This document shows, one piece after another, positions 1 to 7,077 of a stretch of DNA of 10,635 bases. Numbering within the stretch: position 1 is the first letter of the stretch; every line of letters begins with the position of its first letter. The stretch spans positions 1 through 10,635 of the forward strand of contig CAUUTP010000068.1 of the NCBI GenBank assembly GCA_963548155.1. Direction: 5' to 3'. The notes under the pieces are model-generated. The model searched no databases. It worked only from the letters and a program-made list of their open reading frames with translations, and had not been told where the DNA came from. Position numbers and translations under genes: made by a program. Origin of the DNA: Eikenella sp963548155. GTDB lineage: Bacteria > Pseudomonadota > Gammaproteobacteria > Burkholderiales > Neisseriaceae.

Positions 1-38
1 TGAAATGAAATTTACCTAGCACAAATACAACCAACCAC

Positions 39-50
39 TGGCTACCTGAA
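39..50 (+). repeat. Degenerate DNA uptake sequence (11/12)
   Basis: TGGCTACCTGAA differs from the Eikenella-type DUS AGGCTACCTGAA only at the first base. It lies just beyond the fhs terminator, a common intergenic location for DUS. A first-base mismatch may reduce uptake less than one in the core, but that is inference. Confidence 0.6.
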
Positions 51-61
51 AACTACTTGCA

Positions 62-88
62 CAAAAAAATAGCCGGGCAATACCCGGC
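62..88 (-). terminator. Intrinsic terminator of fhs
   Basis: Read on the minus strand about 27 bp past the fhs stop, GCCGGG and CCCGGC (arms 83-88 and 72-77) form a 6-bp all-GC stem with a 5-nt loop, followed by TA and seven consecutive T (69-63). This is a textbook rho-independent terminator and marks the 3' end of the minus-strand fhs transcript. The opposite strand has no U-tract, so it acts in one direction. Confidence 0.85.
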
Positions 89-114
89 CATGAATTCTTT
101 CACGCTAAAACTAT

Positions 115-1791
115 TCAGAACAATCCGCTAATTACCCCATCGTCATCCACATCAATTCGCTCTGCAGCCGGCACTTTTGGCAAACCTGGCATTTTCATCA
201 TATTACCGCACAGCACCACAATAAACCCTGCTCCAGCAGACAAAGTCAGCCCGCGCACAATGATGCGGAAACCTTGTGGTGCGCCCAGCAACTTAGCATT
301 ATCACTGAATGAATATTGCGTTTTTGCCATACAAACGGGCAACTTGTCCCATCCCAATCTTTCCAAATTAGCGATATCGGTCAGCGCCTCCGCGCTGAAA
401 TCCACGTCGTCTGCACCATAAACTCTCTGCGCAACCATGCGGATTTTTTCTGGGATACTTTGCTCTACTTCATAACAGAAGCTAAATTGTGCAGATGTTT
501 GTTCGACAGCAGTAGCTACTTTACGCGCCAAATCCTCACCACCGGCACCACCCTTACTCCACACATCGGTAAATGATATTTCCGCACCACGCTGCCGACA
601 GGCTTCTGCCACCAAATTCAATTCGGCCTGAGTATCAGCACTGAATCGGTTGAGCGCCACCACCACCGGCAAGCCAAACACATTTTTCAGATTATCAATA
701 TGGCGCAACAGATTGGGTAAACCTTTTTCCAGTGCAGTCAGATTTTCACCGGACAACTCATCTTTTGATAAGCCTCCGTTATATTTCAATGCCCGCACGG
801 TAGCTACTACCACTGCAACATCCGGCCGCAAACCGGACAATCGGCACTTGATGTCGCAAAATTTCTCTGCACCCAAATCCGCACCAAACCCGGCTTCGGT
901 AACAGCATAATCGGCCAGATAACAAGCCAAACGCGTGGCGACAACTGAATTGCAACCGTGGGCAATATTGGCGAACGGACCGCCATGCACAAAAGCAGGT
1001 GTACCTTCAATGGTTTGAACAAGATTAGGTTTAATGGCATCTTTTAATAACGCCGCCATTGCGCCCTGTGCTTTCAAATCGCGTGCATACACCGGGCTAC
1101 CATCTTTTGTATACGCCACCAACATATTACCCAGCCTCTGCTTGAGGTCGGTAATATCCTTGGCTAAACAGAATACAGCCATCACTTCGGAAGCAACAGT
1201 TATATCAAAACCATCATCGCGCATCACACCATCGGCAGTTTTACCTAACCCGCCGATAATATTACGCAAATAACGGTCATTCATATCCACTGCACGCCGC
1301 CACAGAATCCGTTTTGGATCGATATTGAGCGCATTACCATGGTGGATATGATTGTCGATAAGGGCAGCCAAAAGATTGTTTGCTGCACCAATAGCATGGA
1401 AATCGCCAGTAAAGTGTAGGTTGATGTCTTCCATTGGCAGCACTTGAGCATAGCCGCCACCGGCTGCCCCGCCCTTGATGCCGAACACCGGGCCGAGCGA
1501 GGGCTCACGCAAGGCAATAACGGCATTTTTACCGATCCGGTTGAGCGCATCGGCCAAACCAATGGTGACTGTCGTTTTCCCTTCCCCGGCAGGTGTAGGG
1601 CTGATAGCGGTTACCAAAATAAGCTTGCCCCGTTTTTCAGGTAGCCTGAATGCATCATCCGGATTGATCTTGGCTTTATATTTGCCGTAATGCTCTAGTT
1701 GTTCCGGCTTCAAGCCGAGCTTGGCGGCGATTTCATCGATGTGCCTGATGGAAGCGGCTTGAGCAATTTGTACGTCGGACAATTGAGGCAT
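115..1791 (-). CDS. fhs: Formate-tetrahydrofolate ligase (10-formyl-THF synthetase)
   Basis: The product catalyses ATP-dependent formylation of tetrahydrofolate by formate, giving 10-formyl-THF for purine and formyl-Met-tRNA synthesis in the cytoplasm. The 558-residue protein matches the usual family length of about 556-560. It has the ligase P-loop TPAGEGKTT at residues 66-74, within the ILVTAISPTPAGEGKTT context typical of the family. ATG at 1791 is chosen because GGAG lies 6 bp upstream of it (1800-1803). An in-frame TTG at 1803 would place that ribosome site inside the gene. A perfect DUS (1636-1647) lies within the coding sequence and encodes part of FRLPEK, just before the P-loop. No other folate gene is visible nearby. 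marC lies upstream on the same strand across a 145-bp gap, so fhs may have its own promoter. Family assignment is very secure. Confidence 0.97.
   Translation of the reverse strand: MPQLSDVQIAQAASIRHIDEIAAKLGLKPEQLEHYGKYKAKINPDDAFRLPEKRGKLILVTAISPTPAGEGKTTVTIGLADALNRIGKNAVIALREPSLGPVFGIKGGAAGGGYAQVLPMEDINLHFTGDFHAIGAANNLLAALIDNHIHHGNALNIDPKRILWRRAVDMNDRYLRNIIGGLGKTADGVMRDDGFDITVASEVMAVFCLAKDITDLKQRLGNMLVAYTKDGSPVYARDLKAQGAMAALLKDAIKPNLVQTIEGTPAFVHGGPFANIAHGCNSVVATRLACYLADYAVTEAGFGADLGAEKFCDIKCRLSGLRPDVAVVVATVRALKYNGGLSKDELSGENLTALEKGLPNLLRHIDNLKNVFGLPVVVALNRFSADTQAELNLVAEACRQRGAEISFTDVWSKGGAGGEDLARKVATAVEQTSAQFSFCYEVEQSIPEKIRMVAQRVYGADDVDFSAEALTDIANLERLGWDKLPVCMAKTQYSFSDNAKLLGAPQGFRIIVRGLTLSAGAGFIVVLCGNMMKMPGLPKVPAAERIDVDDDGVISGLF
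1636..1647 (-). repeat. DNA uptake sequence inside fhs
   Basis: A perfect 12/12 AGGCTACCTGAA on the minus strand, in the coding frame of fhs, encoding RLPE in the segment between the N-terminal helices and the P-loop. The first base of the 12-mer is codon-aligned (AGG CTA CCT GAA). Confidence 0.9.
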
Positions 1792-1841
1792 AACAGTCTC
1801 CAAACTTAAAGAGTCAGAAAATGAAGAGTACAGCGCTCGGA

Positions 1842-1847
1842 ATTGTA
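1842..1847 (-). promoter_or_regulatory. Possible -10 element for fhs
   Basis: On the minus strand, TACAAT (5/6 to TATAAT) lies about 50 bp upstream of the fhs start in the marC-fhs gap. No good -35 hexamer is found at 16-18 bp, so this is only a candidate. The gap from 1792 to 1936 holds no gene and no convincing terminator, so readthrough from marC is also possible. Confidence 0.25.
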
Positions 1848-1936
1848 CCCTAAATCAGCTGATAGGAAGCGAACACCCATCATCAGACACCACTTATCGT
1901 AATATGGCTAAATTTGCCTTATTGCCATCATCAAGC

Positions 1937-2581
1937 TTAACTCATCATTTTCAAGGCCGGGAACAAACCACGCAAACCGGCCAAAACGATCTCCACAGCG
2001 ATAGCAGCCAGCAGCAAGCCGGATACACGGTTGATGATCTTAATACCGGCATTACCAAGCCACTTGCTCAACCGAACAGAACCAAACAACAGCAAATAGC
2101 AGGCAACCCCCACCATAAAGCCGGCAATCAACAATTCCAATGCGCCCTGCCAATTTTCCACGCGACTGCTGTAAATAATCACAATGGAAAACCCACCCGG
2201 GCCGACGATAATCGGTGTAGCCATCGGCACCACGGCAAAAGTAAACTGTTTTTCCGGCGGCAGGCTAGAATTTTCCTGATTTAATTTTGGCTTTACCGGG
2301 TCATCATCACCGCCCATTAGATTCATGGCAATCACAAACACCAAAATACCACCGGCAATTTGGAAGGCCGGAATACCAATGCCCAAAACTTTCAACAACG
2401 GGGTGCCAATCACTCCGGCTACCACCATGCAAATAAACGCACTAATCGACACCAGGCGTGCAGTTTTGCGCTGTTCCTTCAGCGTGAAGCCTGCCGTCTT
2501 ATCCACAAAATAACCAAGCGCAATCAATGGATTATTTAAAACAATCAAACCAGTAAACAAATATAAAATATGAGTAATCAT
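1937..2581 (-). CDS. MarC family integral membrane protein
   Basis: A 214-residue, highly hydrophobic inner-membrane protein with about six membrane segments (roughly 3-23, 42-60, 70-90, 117-137, 147-167 and 184-206). It shows the family signatures: a first-half NPL motif (residues 17-19) and a second-half PMATPIIVGPGG motif (119-130), the two halves being typical of MarC/UPF0056 proteins. A charged hydrophilic loop (about 91-113) separates them. The family was named for a link to multiple antibiotic resistance that was not upheld; substrate and role are unknown. ATG at 2581 has a purine-rich GAGAG stretch about 6-10 bp upstream. It starts 23 bp after the cysteine hydrolase gene, so the two are probably co-transcribed; fhs follows on the same strand. 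Confidence 0.88.
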   Translation of the reverse strand: MITHILYLFTGLIVLNNPLIALGYFVDKTAGFTLKEQRKTARLVSISAFICMVVAGVIGTPLLKVLGIGIPAFQIAGGILVFVIAMNLMGGDDDPVKPKLNQENSSLPPEKQFTFAVVPMATPIIVGPGGFSIVIIYSSRVENWQGALELLIAGFMVGVACYLLLFGSVRLSKWLGNAGIKIINRVSGLLLAAIAVEIVLAGLRGLFPALKMMS

Positions 2582-2604
2582 CTTTTCTCTCGTTAAACAT
2601 CAAA

Positions 2605-3135
2605 TCAGTCAGACAACAGCGCCACAGTTTCATCTACACTCGGCATGGCTGCGAAACGACCGCGCATAATATCGAAATTATGGTGTTCATACAGCTCTTT
2701 AGCCGACCAGCGGCCATTATCCAGCGTGCTGTTGGCCCCTTCCGGCAAAATCACTTCAAAGCCCAAATCGCCGGCAGCCCGCACTGTGGTTTCCACGCAG
2801 TACTCAGTCATCATGCCAACCACCACTAAGCGCTCCACTCCGTTATCATGCAGATAATCCAGCAAATCCGTATCACGAAAAGCACTGCTATACCATTTAT
2901 CCACTACTTTCTCACCGACCTGCGGTGCAACGGCGGCAGCAATCTGCCAACCGGGTGAGTTCGGTGCAAAGGGCGAATCCGCCTCATTGTGCCGAACATA
3001 GATGACTTCACGCCCGTGTGTGCGAGCTGCAAGCAACATTCGACCAATGGCATCCAACATTTCTGCCCCGCGATAAGCACCCATATCCAGTAATGCCTGC
3101 TGGGTATCAATAACCAACAAAACCGTTTTCTTCAT
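2605..3135 (-). CDS. Isochorismatase-like cysteine hydrolase
   Basis: A 176-residue cytoplasmic hydrolase of the isochorismatase/nicotinamidase superfamily. The catalytic Asp-Lys-Cys triad is visible: D10 in LLVIDTQ, K80 in VVDKWYSSAF, and C113 in MMTEYCVETT, preceded by the VVVGMMT strand typical of the fold. The zinc-binding DxH motif of nicotinamidases is not seen, so a small-molecule amide or related hydrolase is more likely; the substrate cannot be told from sequence. ATG at 3135 is chosen because it opens directly on the first beta strand (MKKTVLLVID) and has a purine-rich AAAGAG upstream. A longer frame back to 3204 runs through a DUS in the intergenic region and lacks family similarity. 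First gene of a probable two-gene unit with marC. Confidence 0.88.
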   Translation of the reverse strand: MKKTVLLVIDTQQALLDMGAYRGAEMLDAIGRMLLAARTHGREVIYVRHNEADSPFAPNSPGWQIAAAVAPQVGEKVVDKWYSSAFRDTDLLDYLHDNGVERLVVVGMMTEYCVETTVRAAGDLGFEVILPEGANSTLDNGRWSAKELYEHHNFDIMRGRFAAMPSVDETVALLSD

Positions 3136-3154
3136 TATGCTCTTTCTGTGGCCA

Positions 3155-3166
3155 AGGCTACCTGAA
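3155..3166 (+). repeat. DNA uptake sequence
   Basis: A perfect 12/12 AGGCTACCTGAA located 20 bp upstream of the cysteine hydrolase start. It is isolated, with no inverted partner close by, so it looks like an uptake site and not part of a hairpin. Confidence 0.9.
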
Positions 3167-3210
3167 AACGCTTGCTTCCATGAAGCTGAAATACTTATTT
3201 CCAAACAGCC

Positions 3211-3237
3211 AAAAAGAATAACCCCGGCATCGGCCGG
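3211..3237 (-). terminator. Terminator-like hairpin between mrdB and the hydrolase gene
   Basis: On the minus strand, CCGGC (3237-3233) pairs with GCCGG (3228-3224) around a 4-nt loop, followed by GG and the U-rich TTATTCTTTTT. It sits about 175 bp past the mrdB (rodA) stop and about 75 bp before the hydrolase start. It could end readthrough from the shape operon, or attenuate transcription entering the hydrolase gene. The short stem and interrupted U-tract keep confidence moderate. Confidence 0.45.
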
Positions 3238-3362
3238 AGAACTGCCGCCATTCTATACGGGTGGCAAAAGCTTTGCCATGGCTAGATGCCGTATCAGGTC
3301 AAATATATTGCAAATTCAACACACATATCGCCATCCTTCTCGGCAACCACCCCATCCATAAC

Positions 3363-3392
3363 AAAGGCTACCTGAAATTTCAGGTAGCCTTT
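3363..3392 (-). terminator. DUS palindrome, probable mrdB terminator
   Basis: A perfect 30-bp palindrome made of a plus-strand DUS (3365-3376) and a minus-strand DUS (3379-3390), joined at AATT and flanked by AAA/TTT. It starts about 20 bp past the mrdB stop. In Neisseriaceae, inverted DUS pairs in this orientation commonly double as transcription terminators. On the minus strand the stem ends in TTT then G, a short U-tract; on the plus strand it ends in five T. It may therefore work in both directions. Confidence 0.65.
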
Positions 3393-3404
3393 TTCAGGTA
3401 GCCT
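3393..3404 (-). repeat. Third clustered DNA uptake sequence
   Basis: A perfect 12/12 minus-strand DUS, in direct repeat with the copy at 3379-3390 at a 14-bp period. It lies between the mrdB stop (3413-3415) and the palindrome. It can also pair with the plus-strand copy at 3365-3376, giving an alternative hairpin with a 16-nt loop. Confidence 0.9.
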
Positions 3405-3412
3405 CCGCCGCC

Positions 3413-4525
3413 CTACATCTTACTCTGCTGGTTACTGATGCCCATCAGCATGGCCACAATGATCATGATAGAAAGCGTGGCCGTGCCGCCGTAGCTCACC
3501 AGCGGCAACGGCACACCCACTACCGGCAGGATACCGCTCACCATACCCATATTCACAAACACATAGCAAAACAGCGTCATAGTCAGCGCACCAGCCAAGG
3601 TTCGGCTGTAGAGCGTGGGGGCTTTGGCGGCAATATAGAGGCCGCGCCCCAGCATGATGGTGTACACCGTCAGCAGCAAGAGATTGCCGATAAGGCCAAA
3701 CTCCTCGCCATACACAGCAAAGATGAAATCGGTGGTGGATTCCGGGATGTAATCAAGATGCGTTTGCGTGCCGTTGAGCCAGCCCTTGCCCCACACGCCG
3801 CCGGAGCCAATGGCAGTCATCGACTGCAAGATATGGTAGCCCGCGCCGAGCGGATCTTTAGTCGGATCGAGCAGGGTCAGCACACGGGTACGCTGGTAGT
3901 CGTGCATGCCGTATTGCCACAGCAGCGGCAGTGAAGCAAAAAAACCGACCATGGCCACCGCAATTACCCGCCACGGCAACCCGGCAAAAAATATCACAAA
4001 CAGACCAGACGCCATAATCAGCACGGCTGTACCCAAATCAGGCTGCTTCAAAATCAGGAAGCCCGGCACAGCTATCAGCACCAATGCAGCCAAGTAATGC
4101 TGCCAGCCCAGCTCCGTTTCGTGCTGTTGCAGATACCACGCCACCGTCATCGGCAGCGCAATTTTCATCAATTCAGAGGGTTGCAAGCGAATAATACCCA
4201 AATTCAGCCAGCGTTGCGAGCCGTTCACAATCACCCCGAAAAAATGTACCCCCACCAGCATCAGCAGACTCACTCCATACAGCACAATGGCGAAGTTACT
4301 CAGCACCTGCGGCCGTGTACGGGCAATACACCATAGCAGCACAAAGCCTACTATCGTGTGCAGAGTTTTATTTTCCAGCTGGCCGATGCTCTGACCATCG
4401 GCCGAATACAGCAAAAACAGGCTCATCACATAGATAGCCAGCATGCTGTAGAACAGCCACATATCCATCGGATCCCAGATTTTCCGCCAGTAGCGGCGGA
4501 TAGCGTGTTCAGACGGGTGTTGCAT
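3413..4525 (-). CDS. mrdB: Rod-shape SEDS glycosyltransferase RodA
   Basis: This is the SEDS-family peptidoglycan glycosyltransferase that polymerises lipid II for sidewall elongation, working with PBP2. The 370-residue length equals that of E. coli RodA, with about ten membrane segments. Family motifs are present: RLQPSELMKIALPM (113-126), DPLGAGYHILQSMTAIGSGG (224-243), and YIPESTTDFIFAVYGEEFG (259-277). The last holds D266, equivalent to the catalytic Asp of RodA. PVVGVPLPLVSYGGTA (334-349) follows near the C-terminus. ATG at 4525 is 1 bp after the mrdA stop and has GAGG about 9 bp upstream, inside the end of mrdA, so translation is likely coupled. It is the last gene of the mreBCD-mrdAB operon. 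FtsW is the paralogue, but the context with mreBCD and PBP2 favours RodA. Confidence 0.96.
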   Translation of the reverse strand: MQHPSEHAIRRYWRKIWDPMDMWLFYSMLAIYVMSLFLLYSADGQSIGQLENKTLHTIVGFVLLWCIARTRPQVLSNFAIVLYGVSLLMLVGVHFFGVIVNGSQRWLNLGIIRLQPSELMKIALPMTVAWYLQQHETELGWQHYLAALVLIAVPGFLILKQPDLGTAVLIMASGLFVIFFAGLPWRVIAVAMVGFFASLPLLWQYGMHDYQRTRVLTLLDPTKDPLGAGYHILQSMTAIGSGGVWGKGWLNGTQTHLDYIPESTTDFIFAVYGEEFGLIGNLLLLTVYTIMLGRGLYIAAKAPTLYSRTLAGALTMTLFCYVFVNMGMVSGILPVVGVPLPLVSYGGTATLSIMIIVAMLMGISNQQSKM

Positions 4526-4526
4526 A

Positions 4527-6575
4527 TTATCGAACCTCGGATGCGGCAGCCGGCTGGCTACCTGAAACCGCCCTATAAGCAGACAGGGTGCGTGCTGCTT
4601 GAGCGTGAATCAGCGGATACTCAGCCTGACTCATCGCGCCATCTCCCGGCACAGAGGGCTTGGGCAACGGCAGATTTTTGCCGTTTTCACCCTGCAGCTG
4701 CAGCAGGTAGAAGTCGGCCAGCTGGCGGGCAATCGGCGCGGCATTCGCGCCCCAGCCGCCGTTTTCCAACAGCACGGCGATGGCTATTTTCGGATTATCT
4801 GCCGGCGCAAAAGCAATAAACCAAGCATGGTCGCGGTGGCGTTCGGCCAGCGCGGCCGCGTTATACGATGCGCCCTGCCGAATCTGCACCACCTGCGCCG
4901 TACCTGTTTTGCCGCCCATGCTGTATTTCAGCCCCACACCCACACGCCAGGCCGTGCCGCCCGGGCGCAACACGCGCTCCATACTCTGCTTCACAAAAGC
5001 GAAATACTCCGGCTTGAACGGCAGGGTGGCGCTGGGCTGGGTACCCACCAAAATACGGGTTTGCTTTTGATGATCGATAAACTCACGCACTAAGTGCGGT
5101 CGGTACATTACACCGTTGTTGGCCAGCGTAGCAGTAGCGTGCGCCATTTGCAGCGGCGTGTAGGCGTTGTAGCCTTGACCGATACTGATGGTCACCATAT
5201 CGGCAGGCTTCCACTGCCGAGCCGATTCGCTGCGCGAATTGGCAAACCGCCGTGCCTTCCATTCCGGGCTAGGCAGGATGCCTTTATATTCATTAGGCAA
5301 ATCAATGCCCGTAGGCTGACCGAAGCCGAAATGTGCCAAATAAGGATAAGCTTTTTCTATGCCCATTTCGTAGCCCAGGCGGTAGAAGAAGGTATCGGAT
5401 GACACTTGGATGGCCTTACCCAAATTGGCCGAGCCGTGCCCGCTGCGTACGGAATCACGGAACTGGTGGCGGCTGCCGGGAATGCTCCACGCCCCGGGCG
5501 CAGGCAGCACGGTGTTAGGCGTAATCTGCCCGCTTTGCAGCGCGGCCATGCCCATAAATGGTTTGAAAGTAGAGCCGGGTGGATACAGTCCTTGGGTAAC
5601 GCGGTTGATGAGCGGTCGTTGCCAATCGTCGTTCAAGCTTTTCCAGGTATCGCTGTCGATGCCGTCGATAAACAGGTTGGCATCGTAAGTCGGCTTCGAC
5701 ACTAATGCCAACACTCCGCCGGTTTGCGGGTCGATGGCTACCACTGCACCGCGCCGGTTGCCCAACAATTCGCTGGCTTTCTGTTGCATGCGGATATCCA
5801 GCGACAGGCGCAGGGTCTGTCCGCTCACGGCCGGAGAGGTTTTCAGGGTACGCACAATATTGCCCTGCGCGTCTTTTTCCACCTCCTGGTAGCCGGGCAT
5901 ACCGTGCAGCTGCTGTTCGTAGAAGTTTTCCAGGCCCATTTTGCCGATATGGGTGGTGCCGCGATAAAGCTCGTAGCGGTCTTCGCTTTCCAGCTGGTCG
6001 CGGTCTTTGTCGCTGATGCGGCCGATATAGCCGACAATATGGGTGGTGAGCCCGCCGTAGGGGTATTCGCGGAAGGTACGGGCGTTTACTTCCACGCCTT
6101 TGAAGCGGAACAATACCGCCGCCAGCCTTGCCGCTTCTTCGGTGCTCAGTTTCAATTTTAACGGAATGCGTTCGTAGGAGCGGGATTCGGCACGGAAGCG
6201 CTGGAAGCGCTTCACATCGGCCTCGCTGATTTCCACGTACGGACTCAAGGCCGGTATCAAATCCTCCACTTTCATTTCCAGCTCGTTGGGAATGATTTCC
6301 AGCGAATAGGCCGGATAATTGTGCGCCAGCACCACGCCGTTCACATCGGTAATTTCGCCGCGAATCGGCGGAGTGGGAATCAGGGAAACGCGGTTGGCAA
6401 CAGCCTTATCTACAAATTCTTCGTGCCGGGCTACCTGAAGCCGCACAAACTGCCACACCAACACGCCAAAGAATATCAAAACCATAGCAAACGCCACCAC
6501 CAAGCGCAGCAGATAATCTTTCCGCTGGCTACGGGGTGGCGCTTTAACGGGCGTGTAATGACGGCTCGACTTCAT
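4527..6575 (-). CDS. mrdA: Penicillin-binding protein 2, elongation transpeptidase
   Basis: This is a class B PBP that cross-links peptidoglycan in the periplasm during sidewall growth, partnered with RodA. The 682-residue protein has an N-terminal membrane anchor (about 21-46), a dimerisation/pedestal region beginning near the TPPIRGEITDVNG box (68-80), and a transpeptidase domain with STFK (nucleophile S335), SSD (392-394) and KTGTA (556-560). ATG at 6575 is chosen because it overlaps the mreD stop as ATGA. No Shine-Dalgarno is seen, so expression probably depends on reinitiation after mreD. The longer frame to 6671 runs well into mreD. A C-terminal extension of about 50 residues, rich in Pro and Ala, follows the last domain helix; E. 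coli PBP2 is 633 residues. Two near-DUS sequences lie in the gene. Confidence 0.96.
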   Translation of the reverse strand: MKSSRHYTPVKAPPRSQRKDYLLRLVVAFAMVLIFFGVLVWQFVRLQVARHEEFVDKAVANRVSLIPTPPIRGEITDVNGVVLAHNYPAYSLEIIPNELEMKVEDLIPALSPYVEISEADVKRFQRFRAESRSYERIPLKLKLSTEEAARLAAVLFRFKGVEVNARTFREYPYGGLTTHIVGYIGRISDKDRDQLESEDRYELYRGTTHIGKMGLENFYEQQLHGMPGYQEVEKDAQGNIVRTLKTSPAVSGQTLRLSLDIRMQQKASELLGNRRGAVVAIDPQTGGVLALVSKPTYDANLFIDGIDSDTWKSLNDDWQRPLINRVTQGLYPPGSTFKPFMGMAALQSGQITPNTVLPAPGAWSIPGSRHQFRDSVRSGHGSANLGKAIQVSSDTFFYRLGYEMGIEKAYPYLAHFGFGQPTGIDLPNEYKGILPSPEWKARRFANSRSESARQWKPADMVTISIGQGYNAYTPLQMAHATATLANNGVMYRPHLVREFIDHQKQTRILVGTQPSATLPFKPEYFAFVKQSMERVLRPGGTAWRVGVGLKYSMGGKTGTAQVVQIRQGASYNAAALAERHRDHAWFIAFAPADNPKIAIAVLLENGGWGANAAPIARQLADFYLLQLQGENGKNLPLPKPSVPGDGAMSQAEYPLIHAQAARTLSAYRAVSGSQPAAASEVR
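4555..4566 (+). repeat. Degenerate DNA uptake sequence (11/12) in mrdA
   Basis: TGGCTACCTGAA, mismatched only at base 1. It lies in the sequence encoding the non-domain C-terminal tail of PBP2 (residues around AVSGSQPA), about 25 bp before the stop codon. Confidence 0.55.
6428..6439 (+). repeat. Degenerate DNA uptake sequence (11/12) in mrdA
   Basis: GGGCTACCTGAA, mismatched only at base 1. It lies in the sequence encoding the end of the PBP2 membrane anchor (around VRLQVAR, residues 44-50). Confidence 0.5.
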
Positions 6576-7075
6576 TTGCGGGAACGGCGGTAGTGGGCGA
6601 TGGCGAGCATCACATTGTTCAACTGCGGCCACAACAGGCCGGTAACAACTGAAGGCAACCACAGCCGCCACAAGGGAAACGGCTGCTGTTGAAACAGACT
6701 GACCAAGAAAACCACCAATTGGCTAACCAACATGGCGCCGGCCACCGCAATAGCCTGCCAGCCAAAAGAATTGAGCACAATCTGCCGCCGGTTACGTTCA
6801 ATCAAAAACGCAGCCACGCTATAAGCCAAACCATGCTGTCCAAGCAGCGAGTTTGTGCCGATATCCACCAACAGGCCAAGGCAAAATGCCGCACCGATAC
6901 CGATCAGCTGCGGCCTGTGCAACAGCCAATACGCCAGCATAATCAGCGTGAAATCGGGCAAAGGATATACCCAGGGCGGAGCAACCGGAATGAAATCAAC
7001 CAGCAGCACCAGCAAAAAGCTGAATGCCACCCAGCGTTTGGGCATCGATTCTTTGAGCGGGTAGATCGGAGACAT
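6572..7075 (-). CDS. mreD: Rod shape-determining membrane protein MreD
   Basis: A 167-residue integral membrane protein of the elongation machine that bridges MreC, MreB and the RodA-PBP2 synthase. Length is close to E. coli MreD (162). It has about five or six hydrophobic segments and the family-typical layout: a Pro-rich start (PVAPPWVYPLPDFTLIMLAYW, near residues 30-50), a GLLVDI segment, and a C-terminal membrane helix ending in basic residues (HYRRSRK). Assignment rests on these features and on its place between mreC and mrdA, as MreD sequences are poorly conserved. ATG at 7075 is 2 bp after the mreC stop with AGGA 6 bp upstream, embedded in the last codons of mreC. Its stop overlaps the mrdA start by 4 bp (ATGA). 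Confidence 0.93.
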   Translation of the reverse strand: MSPIYPLKESMPKRWVAFSFLLVLLVDFIPVAPPWVYPLPDFTLIMLAYWLLHRPQLIGIGAAFCLGLLVDIGTNSLLGQHGLAYSVAAFLIERNRRQIVLNSFGWQAIAVAGAMLVSQLVVFLVSLFQQQPFPLWRLWLPSVVTGLLWPQLNNVMLAIAHYRRSRK

Positions 7076-7077
7076 AC

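Noticed and set aside
1792..1803. TTG start for fhs at 1803
   Set aside because: The TTG is part of the GGAG ribosome site serving the ATG at 1791, so it cannot plausibly be the start.
1906..1918. GGCTAAATTTGCC in the marC-fhs gap as a terminator
   Set aside because: The stem is interrupted by a mismatch, is AT-rich, and lacks a U-tract, so I did not call it.
3136..3204. N-terminal extension of the cysteine hydrolase to 3204
   Set aside because: The extra 23 residues are read through an intergenic DUS (giving SGSLG), lack family similarity, and the ATG at 3135 begins exactly at the first core strand.
3262..3278. Inverted repeat TGGCAAA-AGC-TTTGCCA as a terminator
   Set aside because: The 7-bp stem is neat but no T-run follows on either strand. 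It may be chance or a protein site, and there is nothing further to support it.
3365..3404. Repeat cluster as a CRISPR or mobile-element end
   Set aside because: The units are 12-bp uptake sequences seen throughout the window, with 2-bp spacers and mixed orientation. There are no cas or transposase genes.
4599..5093. Plus-strand open frame opposite mrdA, and similar frames opposite marC, mreC and mreB
   Set aside because: They lie antisense to well-recognised genes, show no family motifs, and are explained by codon bias of the real strand.
6576..6671. Longer PBP2 start at 6671
   Set aside because: It would overlap mreD by about 100 bp and add a non-family N-terminus. The ATG at 6575 in an ATGA overlap precedes a typical basic segment and membrane anchor.
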